The translations under genes and the position numbers were made by a program. Of a stretch of DNA of 49,686 nt, positions 42,508 through 49,686 are shown in pieces. Numbering within the stretch: the first letter of the stretch is position 1; every line of letters starts with the position of its first letter. The notes beneath the pieces are model-generated. The model made no database searches, was not told the origin of the DNA, and worked only from the letters and a program-made list of their open reading frames with translations. Source of the stretch: Methanobacteriaceae archaeon (GTDB taxonomy: Archaea > Methanobacteriota > Methanobacteria > Methanobacteriales > Methanobacteriaceae); contig JADGNH010000003.1 of the NCBI GenBank assembly GCA_017883605.1, positions 1-49,686 on the forward strand. Direction: 5' to 3'.

Positions 42508-43518
42508 TTAAACTCCCTGTTTTGAAGCAGTGCTGATATATGATATTTGGGGTGGATCATTATGTTTTCCATGGGGCCTAACTGCCTTTCTAATCATTAC
42601 CAGTCTTTTGGAGGGTCCAGGAACAGAGCCCTTCAACATCACGTAGCCATTTTTTACTACACCATATTTAACAAATCCTCCATCCGGATTTATGGTATTT
42701 GCTTCAGATGCATCTCCAATTTTAAGGATCTTCTTGTTGTACTCCGTCCTTTTATGGTAGCCCATCTGACCGGCCATAGCAACGGTCCACATGGTCCTTG
42801 AAGGTGACCATGGTCCTATGGAACCAACATGCCTTCCCTTACTGCTTCTGGCAGCTTTTCCATATTGTATCCTGATTCCGAACCTTTTAACGGGCCCCTG
42901 GAATCCTTTACCCTTAGTTATTGCTATGGTATCCACATGTTCACCGTCATAAAATGCGTCAGCAGGGTTTATCTCATTTCCAAGGATGCTTATAGCATAT
43001 TCCAGCTTCTCTTCCACTGAAGATCCACCGACTCCACACTCCAGTATGTCTGGTTTCTTTTTAGGAATGCTTGCCATTCTGGGTTTGGTGTGGATCAAAA
43101 CCCTGATATCTGCTAATTCATCTAAATTTTCTTTTAATTCACCTATTTTAGCTTCAACATTGTTTTCTTTAGGAAGGGTTATTTTTCTTTTGAGATCCTC
43201 TTCAAGTTCTGCAGCCAGAATATCAGTCATGGTTTTCAGTCCACGAGTGTCCTTTCTGTAGGCTCTTATACCCATAACAACCACTGGGGGTGTTTCCAGT
43301 ATGGTAACTGGTGTGGATATCTCCATTCCTTCTGTTGGTGAGTTTTTAGTATTGTCGAGCATGGTGACATGGGTCATTCCAACCTTGTACCCTGGGAATC
43401 CCAGAAGTACCGGTTCTTCAACCTCGGGCCAGGAACTTATTCTAGGTGATTCCTTGGCTGCTCGTTTTCTAGGACTAAATGCAATTGATCCTTTTCTGGG
43501 TTGGTGATGTCTAGTCAT
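42508..43518 (-). CDS. rplC: 50S ribosomal protein L3 (uL3)
   Basis: 336 residues. TRHHQPRKGSIAFSPRKRAAKESPRI is the archaeal/eukaryotic uL3 start. KGKGFQGPVKRFGIRIQYGKAARSSKGRHVGSIGPWSPSRTMWTVAMAGQMGYHKRTEYNK, seen in parts, is the W-finger and core. An assembly initiator of the large subunit. GGAGGT lies 9 nt before the ATG. Confidence 0.97.
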   Translation of the reverse strand: MTRHHQPRKGSIAFSPRKRAAKESPRISSWPEVEEPVLLGFPGYKVGMTHVTMLDNTKNSPTEGMEISTPVTILETPPVVVMGIRAYRKDTRGLKTMTDILAAELEEDLKRKITLPKENNVEAKIGELKENLDELADIRVLIHTKPRMASIPKKKPDILECGVGGSSVEEKLEYAISILGNEINPADAFYDGEHVDTIAITKGKGFQGPVKRFGIRIQYGKAARSSKGRHVGSIGPWSPSRTMWTVAMAGQMGYHKRTEYNKKILKIGDASEANTINPDGGFVKYGVVKNGYVMLKGSVPGPSKRLVMIRKAVRPHGKHNDPPQISYISTASKQGV

Positions 43519-43562
43519 TAAATTTACCTCCTTACATTCACAAGTTTTTCCAATTTTCCGAG

Positions 43563-44378
43563 TTATTCTGCATTTAAGAGCAAGTTAAATACAGATAAAG
43601 TTGCTAAAACCGCCTCTTCAGTCCTTACAGTCTTAGTTCCCTGAGATGGAACCGTATTTACTTCAAGATCTAAGATTTCCCTTTGATCAATAAGATCATG
43701 TAAGCCTGAATAAGGACCGCCAAACAAAATAGTAACACGTTTGGAGCCCTTTAAACTATCTTTTACTTCATCTAAAATAAAAGTGATGGGCTCAGCATAT
43801 TTAGATGTGCCAATAATCAAATCTGATTTCGGCTTGAGCATTTCTATGCTTTCATACAAATTTTTATAAGTAGACAAAATCTTATAACCCCAATAAACCT
43901 CAGGTTTATCAGGTTCTATTGTTATCTCTTTTCCGAACTTCAGTACCCTGAAGCTCATTACTTTGTTTACTGTGAGTTTTTCACGACACAAAGCAAGCTT
44001 ATCAGCACCAATATCTACTATGGTGCCCTTTTTTGTCCTTTTTATTGTCAATCCCTGTCTATAATCACCTTCACCGACTTTTTCAGTTGGGTGATGAGGG
44101 GTGCGTAGCGGCGGAAGAATTCCCGCATATCGCAACTCCTTTGTTATGGGAAATACCTTTTTTCTAAGGTATTGAGGTGTATTCATATAAGTGAGAACAT
44201 CACTAATAAACTTTACCTCTTCTTTGTCGGAATGATCGTTGTAGACCACGATTCTGTCAACTTTGAATATGGCCGCTGACCTTCCAATCAACCCTACTTT
44301 ATATGTTCTTAGTTTTAAATCTTTTGTTTCAGCCAATATGGAAGCTGGTATAAAGATGGATAAATGTTTTTGTTCCAT
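43563..44378 (-). CDS. SPOUT RNA methyltransferase (archaeal SPOUT1/C9orf114-like, putative RNA uridine N3-methyltransferase)
   Basis: 271 residues. The C-terminal half has SPOUT knot elements: SDLIIGTSKYAEPI, VTILFGGPYSGLHDL and the final NTVPSQGTKTVRTEEAVLATLSVFNLLL (SAM-binding knot). An OB-like domain is inserted near residues 95-160 (GDYRQGLTIKRTKKGTIVDIG). This family precedes rpl3 in Methanobacteriales. Probably a 23S rRNA-directed methyltransferase; its position modification is inferred, not shown. It appears leaderless. Confidence 0.9.
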   Translation of the reverse strand: MEQKHLSIFIPASILAETKDLKLRTYKVGLIGRSAAIFKVDRIVVYNDHSDKEEVKFISDVLTYMNTPQYLRKKVFPITKELRYAGILPPLRTPHHPTEKVGEGDYRQGLTIKRTKKGTIVDIGADKLALCREKLTVNKVMSFRVLKFGKEITIEPDKPEVYWGYKILSTYKNLYESIEMLKPKSDLIIGTSKYAEPITFILDEVKDSLKGSKRVTILFGGPYSGLHDLIDQREILDLEVNTVPSQGTKTVRTEEAVLATLSVFNLLLNAE

Positions 44379-44400
44379 CTTTAATTATCTGTTTTCAGTC

Positions 44401-44410
44401 CTTTTATATA
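44401..44410 (-). promoter_or_regulatory. TATA box of the S10 supercluster, close to a leaderless start
   Basis: The minus strand reads TATATAAAAG, with its centre about 27 nt before the ATG at 44378. Transcription should begin at about the start codon, so the first gene of the ribosomal cluster would be leaderless; no Shine-Dalgarno is seen there. Confidence 0.6.
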
Positions 44411-44428
44411 TAGCTGGAGAAGTTTGGC

Positions 44429-44483
44429 TAAAAATAATTGTAATTTAGGTTAAAAATAATTGTAATTTAGGTTAAAAATAATT
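44429..44483. repeat. 22-bp tandem repeat (2.5 copies) upstream of the ribosomal-cluster promoter
   Basis: Identical 22-bp copies at 44429-44450 and 44451-44472 (unit starts TAAAAATAATTGTAA), with a partial third copy to 44483. It lies 20-75 bp upstream of the TATA box. Confidence 0.9.
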
Positions 44484-44568
44484 TGTAAGAATTTGATTTA
44501 TGTTTACAATACATAATAATATTTTAAATATCTACACCAAAATTACCATTTTTTTTTATATAAACTTT

Positions 44569-45192
44569 CTAATTGATAATTTCAACCCTAAAAACCACTA
44601 CATCCACTTCAATCTTTTCTTTTTCATGAAAATCGTAAATTCGGGGGATGGGGAATTTGTAATAAAATCTTTGAGTGATCTTTCCAGCCTTTGATTGGAA
44701 AAATTTCTCCACAAAATCCTCTGTTTCTCCCATATGAAATGAATAGATAACTGGAGCAATTTCAAGGGCTTTTATCACAAATATCCGGTCAGCCTCCTTT
44801 TTATGGGCCTTCTGGGCGCCGAAAGGCGGGTTCTGAATTACGGTGTCTGCTCTCTCATGGAAATCCCGGATATCTCTGGAAATAAATCTGGTTTTACTGT
44901 CTAAACCCATTTTAGAGGCCTGGTAGCTGGCCAGATCAACGGCATCTGTATCCAGATCCACACCCACAGCCTCTTTTGCACCTAAGAGAGCTGCACCAAT
45001 GGCGAAAATACCGGTGCCACAACCCAGATCCACCACTTTCATGCCTTCGATATCCCCACAGGCATGCGCATTCCACAACAAATCGGCCGCTATGGTTGCG
45101 GGTGTTGAATACTGCTCCAGATCTGCTTTGGGATTGGGATTAACTGGAATGGATTGTAATAAAATTTCCAACTGTCTTTTTTTGTTGATCAT
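44569..45192 (-). CDS. METTL5-like N6-adenine rRNA methyltransferase
   Basis: 207 residues. A class I SAM-dependent methyltransferase: motif I VVDLGCGTGIFAIGAALLGA at about residue 52, the acidic VGVDLDTDAVDLA, and the NPPF catalytic motif in IQNPPFGAQKAHKKEADR at about residue 120. This is the arrangement of METTL5, which makes m6A in small-subunit rRNA; the archaeal target is inferred. AGGTGATG precedes the ATG. A 190-bp spacer separates it from the SPOUT gene. Confidence 0.9.
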   Translation of the reverse strand: MINKKRQLEILLQSIPVNPNPKADLEQYSTPATIAADLLWNAHACGDIEGMKVVDLGCGTGIFAIGAALLGAKEAVGVDLDTDAVDLASYQASKMGLDSKTRFISRDIRDFHERADTVIQNPPFGAQKAHKKEADRIFVIKALEIAPVIYSFHMGETEDFVEKFFQSKAGKITQRFYYKFPIPRIYDFHEKEKIEVDVVVFRVEIIN

Positions 45193-45657
45193 GTGCTCAT
45201 CACCTTAAATTAATAAGCAAATTTTCAATAATTTCCATCAGTATCTTAAATTTCATATTATACGTTAATTAAACTTTTTACACGTTAAATTAAAGTTTTC
45301 CAGCATATTAAAAATCTTTTATAGAAGGTGCATTAAAATCTCTTAAAAATCTATAAAATAAAATATAAAAATCTATAAAATAAATTATATGATGTTAACT
45401 GATCTTACTCTAATAATGTTTATTTTAGAATAGAAATCCCACTATTACCATCAATACTGTCAGCAATATAGTAAAACATCGAAAAAACAGCTATCTAAAT
45501 AATTAGAATAATTTTAGAATAACAAATAGGAATAAATAGACAATATAGATAAATAAATAAGAATAAATAACATATATAAATAATATTAAACAGTACTCCC
45601 TAATAGTATCGAGGTAGTTAAAGGAGAACTAAAACGTGAAAATTACAGGAAGATATC
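45193..45657. other. 465-bp divergent intergenic region between the METTL5-like gene and pycA
   Basis: Very AT-rich. It has a decayed tandem pair (ACGTTAATTAAACTTTTT and ACACGTTAAATTAAAGTTTT, about 45263-45300) and a second pair of AAAAATCTATAAAATAAA (about 45347-45385). The pycA TATA box is near 45571. A possible short ORF starting with GTG at 45636 overlaps the pycA start. No RNA gene seen. Confidence 0.55.
45571..45580 (+). promoter_or_regulatory. TATA box of the pycA-birA operon
   Basis: CATATATAAA about 85 nt before the pycA ATG predicts a leader of roughly 55-60 nt, long for this window. It includes the GTG mini-ORF at 45636-45665. Confidence 0.5.
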
Positions 45658-47151
45658 ATGTTTAAGAAGGTCTTGGTTGCTAACCGTGGCGAAATAGCTA
45701 TAAGAGTAATGAGAGCCTGCAAGGAGCTGGATGTGAAAAGTGTGGCTGTCTATTCAGACGCGGATAAAAATTCACTTTTTGCAAAATATGCAGATGAAGC
45801 TTACCATATAGGGGAATCTGTACCCTCTGAAAGCTATTTGAACATTCCCAAAATAATTGACGTGGCAGAAAAATCAGATGCAGAAGCCATCCACCCAGGA
45901 TACGGATTTCTGGCTGAAAACCCCCAGCTGGGAGTTGAATGTGAGAAGCTGGGAATTAAACTCATAGGACCAAAAGGTTCAGTTATAGAAGCTATGGGCA
46001 GTAAAATAACCGCCAGAAAACTAATGAAAAAAGCCGGTGTTCCCATAGTCCCTGGAACAGAGAAAGGAATAATTAACATTGATGAAGCAATCAAAATTGC
46101 CGAGTCAATAGGATACCCTGTGATTTTAAAAGCTTCCGCCGGTGGCGGTGGTATTGGCATGCGTAATGTATACGAAGAAGATGAGCTTTTAAGAGCCCTA
46201 GAATCCACTAAATCCGTTGCAGAATCTGCCTTTGGAGATTCAACGGTTTATATAGAAAAGTACGTGGAAGAACCCAGACATATTGAATTCCAGATCCTGG
46301 CCGATGAACATGGAAACACCATCCACGCCGCTGACCGTGAATGTTCAATTCAAAGGAGGCATCAAAAACTAATTGAAGAAGCCCCTTCACCCATAATGAC
46401 CGATGAACTTCGGAAAGAAATGGGATCCGCGGCGGTGCAGGCAGCCTCATCCATAGGTTACACCAACGCCGGTACGGTCGAATTCCTGTATTCAGACGGC
46501 GATTTCTATTTTCTGGAGATGAACACCCGTATACAGGTGGAACACCCCATAACTGAAGTAATAACTGGAATTGACCTGGTCAAGGAGCAGTTAAAGATAG
46601 CATCAGGAAATGAACTCTGCTGCAGCCAGGATGATATATCAATACGGGGACATGCCATAGAGTGCAGGATAAACGCTGAAGATCCCCTGGCTGATTTCGC
46701 CCCCAACCCCGGTAAAATAACCGGATACCGGTCCCCAGGCGGTAATGGGGTAAGGGTGGACAGCGGAGTTTACATGAACTACACCATACCCCCATTCTAT
46801 GACTCCATGATATCCAAACTCATAGCATGGGGAACAAACCGTAACGAAGCCATAAACCGTATGAGAAGGGCTCTTTCAGAGTATATTATCCTGGGAGTTA
46901 AAACCACCATACCCTTTCACAAAGCCATGATGCTCAGCACCCATTTCCGGGAGGGTAAATTGCAAACCCACTTTGTGGATGAATATAAACATGAGATCAT
47001 GGATGATATGCTGAAGGTATTAAAAGAAGATAAAGAAAAAGAAGCACGGCTGAAATCAACCTTTTTACCCTCAAAAAAAGTGGCAGCAGTGTCTGCAGCA
47101 GTTTCCAATTACATGGCTCAATCTATAGCTAAAAGTGATAAAGAGAGATGA
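45658..47151 (+). CDS. pycA: Pyruvate carboxylase subunit A (biotin carboxylase)
   Basis: 497 residues. The ATP-grasp biotin carboxylase: VLVANRGEIAIRVMRAC at the N-terminus, HPGYGFLAEN, the ATP loop LKASAGGGGIGMRNV near residue 163, HIEFQILADEHGN, RDCS-like RECSIQRRHQK, and EMNTRIQVEHPITE near residue 286. With the PycB subunit (not in the window) it forms oxaloacetate from pyruvate and bicarbonate for the incomplete TCA pathway of methanogens. GGAAGA precedes the ATG. birA follows by about 100 bp. Confidence 0.95.
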   Translation: MFKKVLVANRGEIAIRVMRACKELDVKSVAVYSDADKNSLFAKYADEAYHIGESVPSESYLNIPKIIDVAEKSDAEAIHPGYGFLAENPQLGVECEKLGIKLIGPKGSVIEAMGSKITARKLMKKAGVPIVPGTEKGIINIDEAIKIAESIGYPVILKASAGGGGIGMRNVYEEDELLRALESTKSVAESAFGDSTVYIEKYVEEPRHIEFQILADEHGNTIHAADRECSIQRRHQKLIEEAPSPIMTDELRKEMGSAAVQAASSIGYTNAGTVEFLYSDGDFYFLEMNTRIQVEHPITEVITGIDLVKEQLKIASGNELCCSQDDISIRGHAIECRINAEDPLADFAPNPGKITGYRSPGGNGVRVDSGVYMNYTIPPFYDSMISKLIAWGTNRNEAINRMRRALSEYIILGVKTTIPFHKAMMLSTHFREGKLQTHFVDEYKHEIMDDMLKVLKEDKEKEARLKSTFLPSKKVAAVSAAVSNYMAQSIAKSDKER

Positions 47152-47255
47152 TGGAAAGAAGGTAAATGATGGAAAAATTAGAAAATAAGATAATAAAAGA
47201 AAATTATAAGAAAATAAATTGAATTTAACGGAAGATGTGGAAAACAGGTGCTAAG

Positions 47256-48233
47256 ATGACCAAAAACCAAATATTGGGGATCCTTTATAAAAAGAAAGGA
47301 GAATACGTTCTTGGTGAAAAAATTGCATCAGAAATTGATATTTCAAAAACCAAAGTTTCAGATGAGATCAAATTATTAATAAACGAAGGATATGTCATTG
47401 ATTCCTCAGATTCAGGATATCGTCTGATGAAAATACCGAACCTTCCCTTACCTTACGAAGTTAGAAGAAACCTCCACACCCAATATATGGGACATGAGAT
47501 CCATTACTTTAAGGAAGTAAATTCTACCAACGACGTGGCCAGGGAGCTGGCTGAAAATGGTGCAGAAGAAGGGGCCATTGTAATAGCAGAAAGTCAACGC
47601 AGCGGTAAGGGTCGCCGGGGAAAGAAATGGATATCACCTTCAGGCGGTTTGTGGATGACCATAATCCTCCGGCCGAATGTACCACCCACTAAAGCACCTC
47701 AATTAACTTTGGTAACAGGAGTCGCTGTGGCAAAAACATTAAATGAAGAATATGACTTAGATGTCGGCATTAAATGGCCTAATGATATCTTAATTGGTGA
47801 TAAAAAAGTTTGTGGGATATTAACTGAAGTAAAAGCCGATATGGGAACTATAGATTACGTTTTGGTTGGAATTGGAATCGATCTGAATTTTGACGTGGAT
47901 ATATTTCCTCCAAAACTGCGTGAAGGTGCAACATCCCTTAAAATGGAACTAAAAAGAGAAATCCAGGGAGCCACACTGGTTCAAAGGTTTCTACAAAACT
48001 TTGAAGTTACCTACAACCAATTTAAAGAAGGTAAATTCCCAGATATACTCAGAGAATGGCGTAGATTATCTAAAACAATTGGAAGTTATGTAGAAGTACA
48101 TAAAAAGGGCAGAACTGTGCGTGGATATGCTGTTGGCATAAACAAGGACGGTATACTCATTCTAGAGCTTGACGACGGCACTCTGAGAAAGGTGATATCC
48201 GGAGAGTGTATCCACATAAAAAGAAAAGATTAA
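47256..48233 (+). CDS. birA: Bifunctional biotin ligase/repressor BirA
   Basis: 325 residues from the ATG at 47256, with AGGTG 7 nt upstream. Residues 1-60 are a winged helix-turn-helix (LGEKIASEIDISKTKVSDEIKLL). The ligase domain has the biotinyl-AMP loop ESQRSGKGRRGKKWISPSGGLW, the catalytic KWPNDILI and GIGIDLNF, and a C-terminal SH3-like domain. It biotinylates PycB and probably represses the pycA operon. Confidence 0.95.
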   Translation: MTKNQILGILYKKKGEYVLGEKIASEIDISKTKVSDEIKLLINEGYVIDSSDSGYRLMKIPNLPLPYEVRRNLHTQYMGHEIHYFKEVNSTNDVARELAENGAEEGAIVIAESQRSGKGRRGKKWISPSGGLWMTIILRPNVPPTKAPQLTLVTGVAVAKTLNEEYDLDVGIKWPNDILIGDKKVCGILTEVKADMGTIDYVLVGIGIDLNFDVDIFPPKLREGATSLKMELKREIQGATLVQRFLQNFEVTYNQFKEGKFPDILREWRRLSKTIGSYVEVHKKGRTVRGYAVGINKDGILILELDDGTLRKVISGECIHIKRKD

Positions 48234-48280
48234 AACTTCTCTTTTGGGTTATTACAACTAAACGGTTAAATAATAAGAAA

Positions 48281-48291
48281 TATTTATATAA
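48281..48291 (+). promoter_or_regulatory. TATA-like element in the birA-PIG-L spacer
   Basis: TATTTATATAA at 48281-48291, more than 200 bp before the PIG-L ATG. Possibly a promoter for the deacetylase gene with a long leader, or a chance AT-rich match; weak support. Confidence 0.3.
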
Positions 48292-48401
48292 AAATCTTAG
48301 AATGTTGATCTAAACTATTGATCTTTTTTTATACAACTATCTAATTTAATTAACAATAATATCCAATTTAAATTATCAAACTATCTGAATATCCAAATAT
48401 C

Positions 48402-48453
48402 AAATCTTAATTCATCAACTCATCTAAAAATCTTAATTCATCAACTCATCTAA
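48402..48453. repeat. 26-bp tandem duplication upstream of the PIG-L gene
   Basis: Two near-identical copies (AAATCTTAATTCATCAACTC...) at 48402-48427 and 48428-48453 in the 273-bp spacer after birA. No other feature in this spacer is clear. Confidence 0.9.
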
Positions 48454-48506
48454 ATTATCACATCTTAATCAGTGAATTAATCCGAAGTTCAGTTTGAGGG
48501 TACTAA

Positions 48507-49686
48507 ATGGAAAAAAAGATAATTTTAGCTATTTTATCCGGAATAATTCTGCTTTTAGTGTTGGGGGCTTATTCATATTCCAGTTATACTACTCAAACTT
48601 CAAACTATTCACAGGGACCCCCAATAAACTCTTCAGACCGCGTTCTGGTAATTGCCCCCCACCCAGATGATGAAGCCATTGCAACAGCCGGTGTTATCCG
48701 ATACTGTGTAGAAAACAACATCCCGGTAGAAGTGGTGGTGATGACCAATGGAGATGACTACAAGGGGTTGTCAATTAAAAGACATGATGAAAGTGTTGCA
48801 GCCATGGAAACCCTGGGTTTAAGTCCGGAGCATGTCCTATTCCTGGGTTACCCTGACGGGAGCTTAAATAATCTTTTAAACCAAAATTGGGATTATGATA
48901 AACCCTATAATTGGGGAGGTAGTATCTCTAATGCCAACTATCCCTTTGCCTATGAAAAGAATGCCACCTACTCCGGTGCCAACCTGGAAAAAAATTTGGA
49001 GGAAATAACAGCCAACTTCAAGCCAACCAAAATATTTTACCCCAACCCAGAAGATGAGCAGATCGATCACTGGACAACCTACGCCTTCATAGAATATACA
49101 ACAACCAGAATGAACTACACCGGCCAAAAATATACCTACCTGATACATGACCCCCCTAACTGGCCGTCACCACGATTTTATGTTCCTGGAGATTATTTAA
49201 TACCCCCCAATGAACTTTCCAATTTAGGTTATAACTGGCTGATGTTCCCACTCAACAGCTATCAGGAAAGGCTTAAAGAGGCCGCCATGAATAATTACAC
49301 CTCCCAAATAAATTCAGACTCATATCTTCAATCATTCGTAAAGAAAAATGAATTATTCAGCACAATATCCGATAAAACAATAAAAATAAGCAATGAAACC
49401 ATGGACTTCTTCTCAGGAACAAATTTCCCTGAAACAGTTTTAAAAGAACCAGGAAAAAATGATAAGGGTAAAGGATCTGTTAGATCCAGAGAATTAACTT
49501 CTATAGGATTTAAAATTGACAATAACAATAGCTGGATATCGCTGGAAACAAACAAAAACATCAGTCCCACCGGATACTATGGAGTTCATATCTTCACCTT
49601 CGGCAGCGATGAAACCAAAAGACTGGACATACAGGTCAAAAACGGGACCGCATACTATGAAAAATTAGCCAATAATAGTGTAACAA
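48507..49686 (+). CDS. Membrane-anchored PIG-L/LmbE family deacetylase, 3'-truncated by the window edge
   Basis: 393 residues are visible and the frame is open at the end. The ATG follows GAGGG. Residues 4-25 form a signal anchor (IILAILSGIILLLVLGAYSY), so the domain is outside the membrane. The PIG-L zinc motif is VIAPHPDDEAIATAGV near residue 50, with MTNGDDYKG, the HDES block, FLGYPDGSL and a later His in DEQIDHWTTYAF. The family removes acetyl groups from GlcNAc-type sugars. A role in surface glycans is inferred. The part beyond about residue 300 looks like a beta-rich extension. Confidence 0.88.
   Translation, partial: MEKKIILAILSGIILLLVLGAYSYSSYTTQTSNYSQGPPINSSDRVLVIAPHPDDEAIATAGVIRYCVENNIPVEVVVMTNGDDYKGLSIKRHDESVAAMETLGLSPEHVLFLGYPDGSLNNLLNQNWDYDKPYNWGGSISNANYPFAYEKNATYSGANLEKNLEEITANFKPTKIFYPNPEDEQIDHWTTYAFIEYTTTRMNYTGQKYTYLIHDPPNWPSPRFYVPGDYLIPPNELSNLGYNWLMFPLNSYQERLKEAAMNNYTSQINSDSYLQSFVKKNELFSTISDKTIKISNETMDFFSGTNFPETVLKEPGKNDKGKGSVRSRELTSIGFKIDNNNSWISLETNKNISPTGYYGVHIFTFGSDETKRLDIQVKNGTAYYEKLANNSVT

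Overview
The window looks like chromosomal DNA of a methanogenic archaeon of the order Methanobacteriales, probably a Methanobacterium-like species. It is AT-rich and has archaeal RNA polymerase subunits (RpoD with two 4Fe-4S motifs, RpoN, RpoK). It also has eukaryote-type ribosomal proteins (L14e, L18e, L19e, L32e, L34e, S4e), an archaeal adenylate kinase, the short archaeal PurA, LL-diaminopimelate aminotransferase, a mevalonate pathway with isopentenyl phosphate kinase, TATA boxes with some near-leaderless genes, and a tRNA-Pro(GGG) with two introns. The genus is an inference; no rRNA is present.

Layout. Positions 1-8 kb are a mixed accessory and housekeeping flank: a truncated hypothetical gene, a TPR-CPBP membrane protease, a TIGR04076 protein, a family 2 glycosyltransferase, a DUF166-ferredoxin protein, cobalt-precorrin-4 methyltransferase, tRNA-Gln(CTG), a small coiled-coil protein and purA. 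From about 45.2 kb down to 7.9 kb almost everything lies on the minus strand. In transcription order it begins with two RNA methyltransferase genes (METTL5-like, then SPOUT). The S10/spc supercluster follows: L3, L4, L23, L2, S19, L22, S3, L29, aIF1, Rpp29, S17, L14, L24, S4e, L5, S14, S8, L6, L32e, L19e, L18, S5, L30, L15, SecY, Adk, a DUF106 membrane insertase, L34e, Cmk, L14e and Cbf5. Next come tRNA-Ser(GGA) and the alpha/S13 group: S13, S4, S11, RpoD, L18e, L13, S9, RpoN, tRNA-Pro(GGG), RpoK. Then come enolase, a ferredoxin, S2 and a MEMO1-like protein. The isoprenoid set is mevalonate kinase, IPK, IDI-2, RNase J and a prenyl diphosphate synthase, followed by GltX and DapL. Positions 45.6-49.7 kb return to the plus strand with pycA-birA and a truncated membrane-anchored PIG-L deacetylase.

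Three short genes not obvious from long ORFs were recovered: rpoK (20701-20874), rpoN (21107-21274) and rps14 (34940-35083, TTG start). Many genes overlap by TAATG or ATGA, or are spaced by a Shine-Dalgarno only, so translational coupling is likely.

Most unusual features. (1) tRNA-Pro(GGG) has a 67-nt and a 17-nt intron whose splice motifs are nested, C at position 33, and a first base that is the last base of the rpoN stop codon. (2) Ribosomal protein S3 carries an acidic Glu/Val repeat tail of about 140 residues that appears to end by a 1-nt frameshift; the other frame gives a good 34-residue basic/amphipathic end. (3) Short tandem duplications (17-31 bp) occur in many intergenic regions. 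Some units include the upstream gene's last codons and stop, and others carry repeated Shine-Dalgarno motifs. No defence system, prophage, CRISPR array or insertion sequence was seen.
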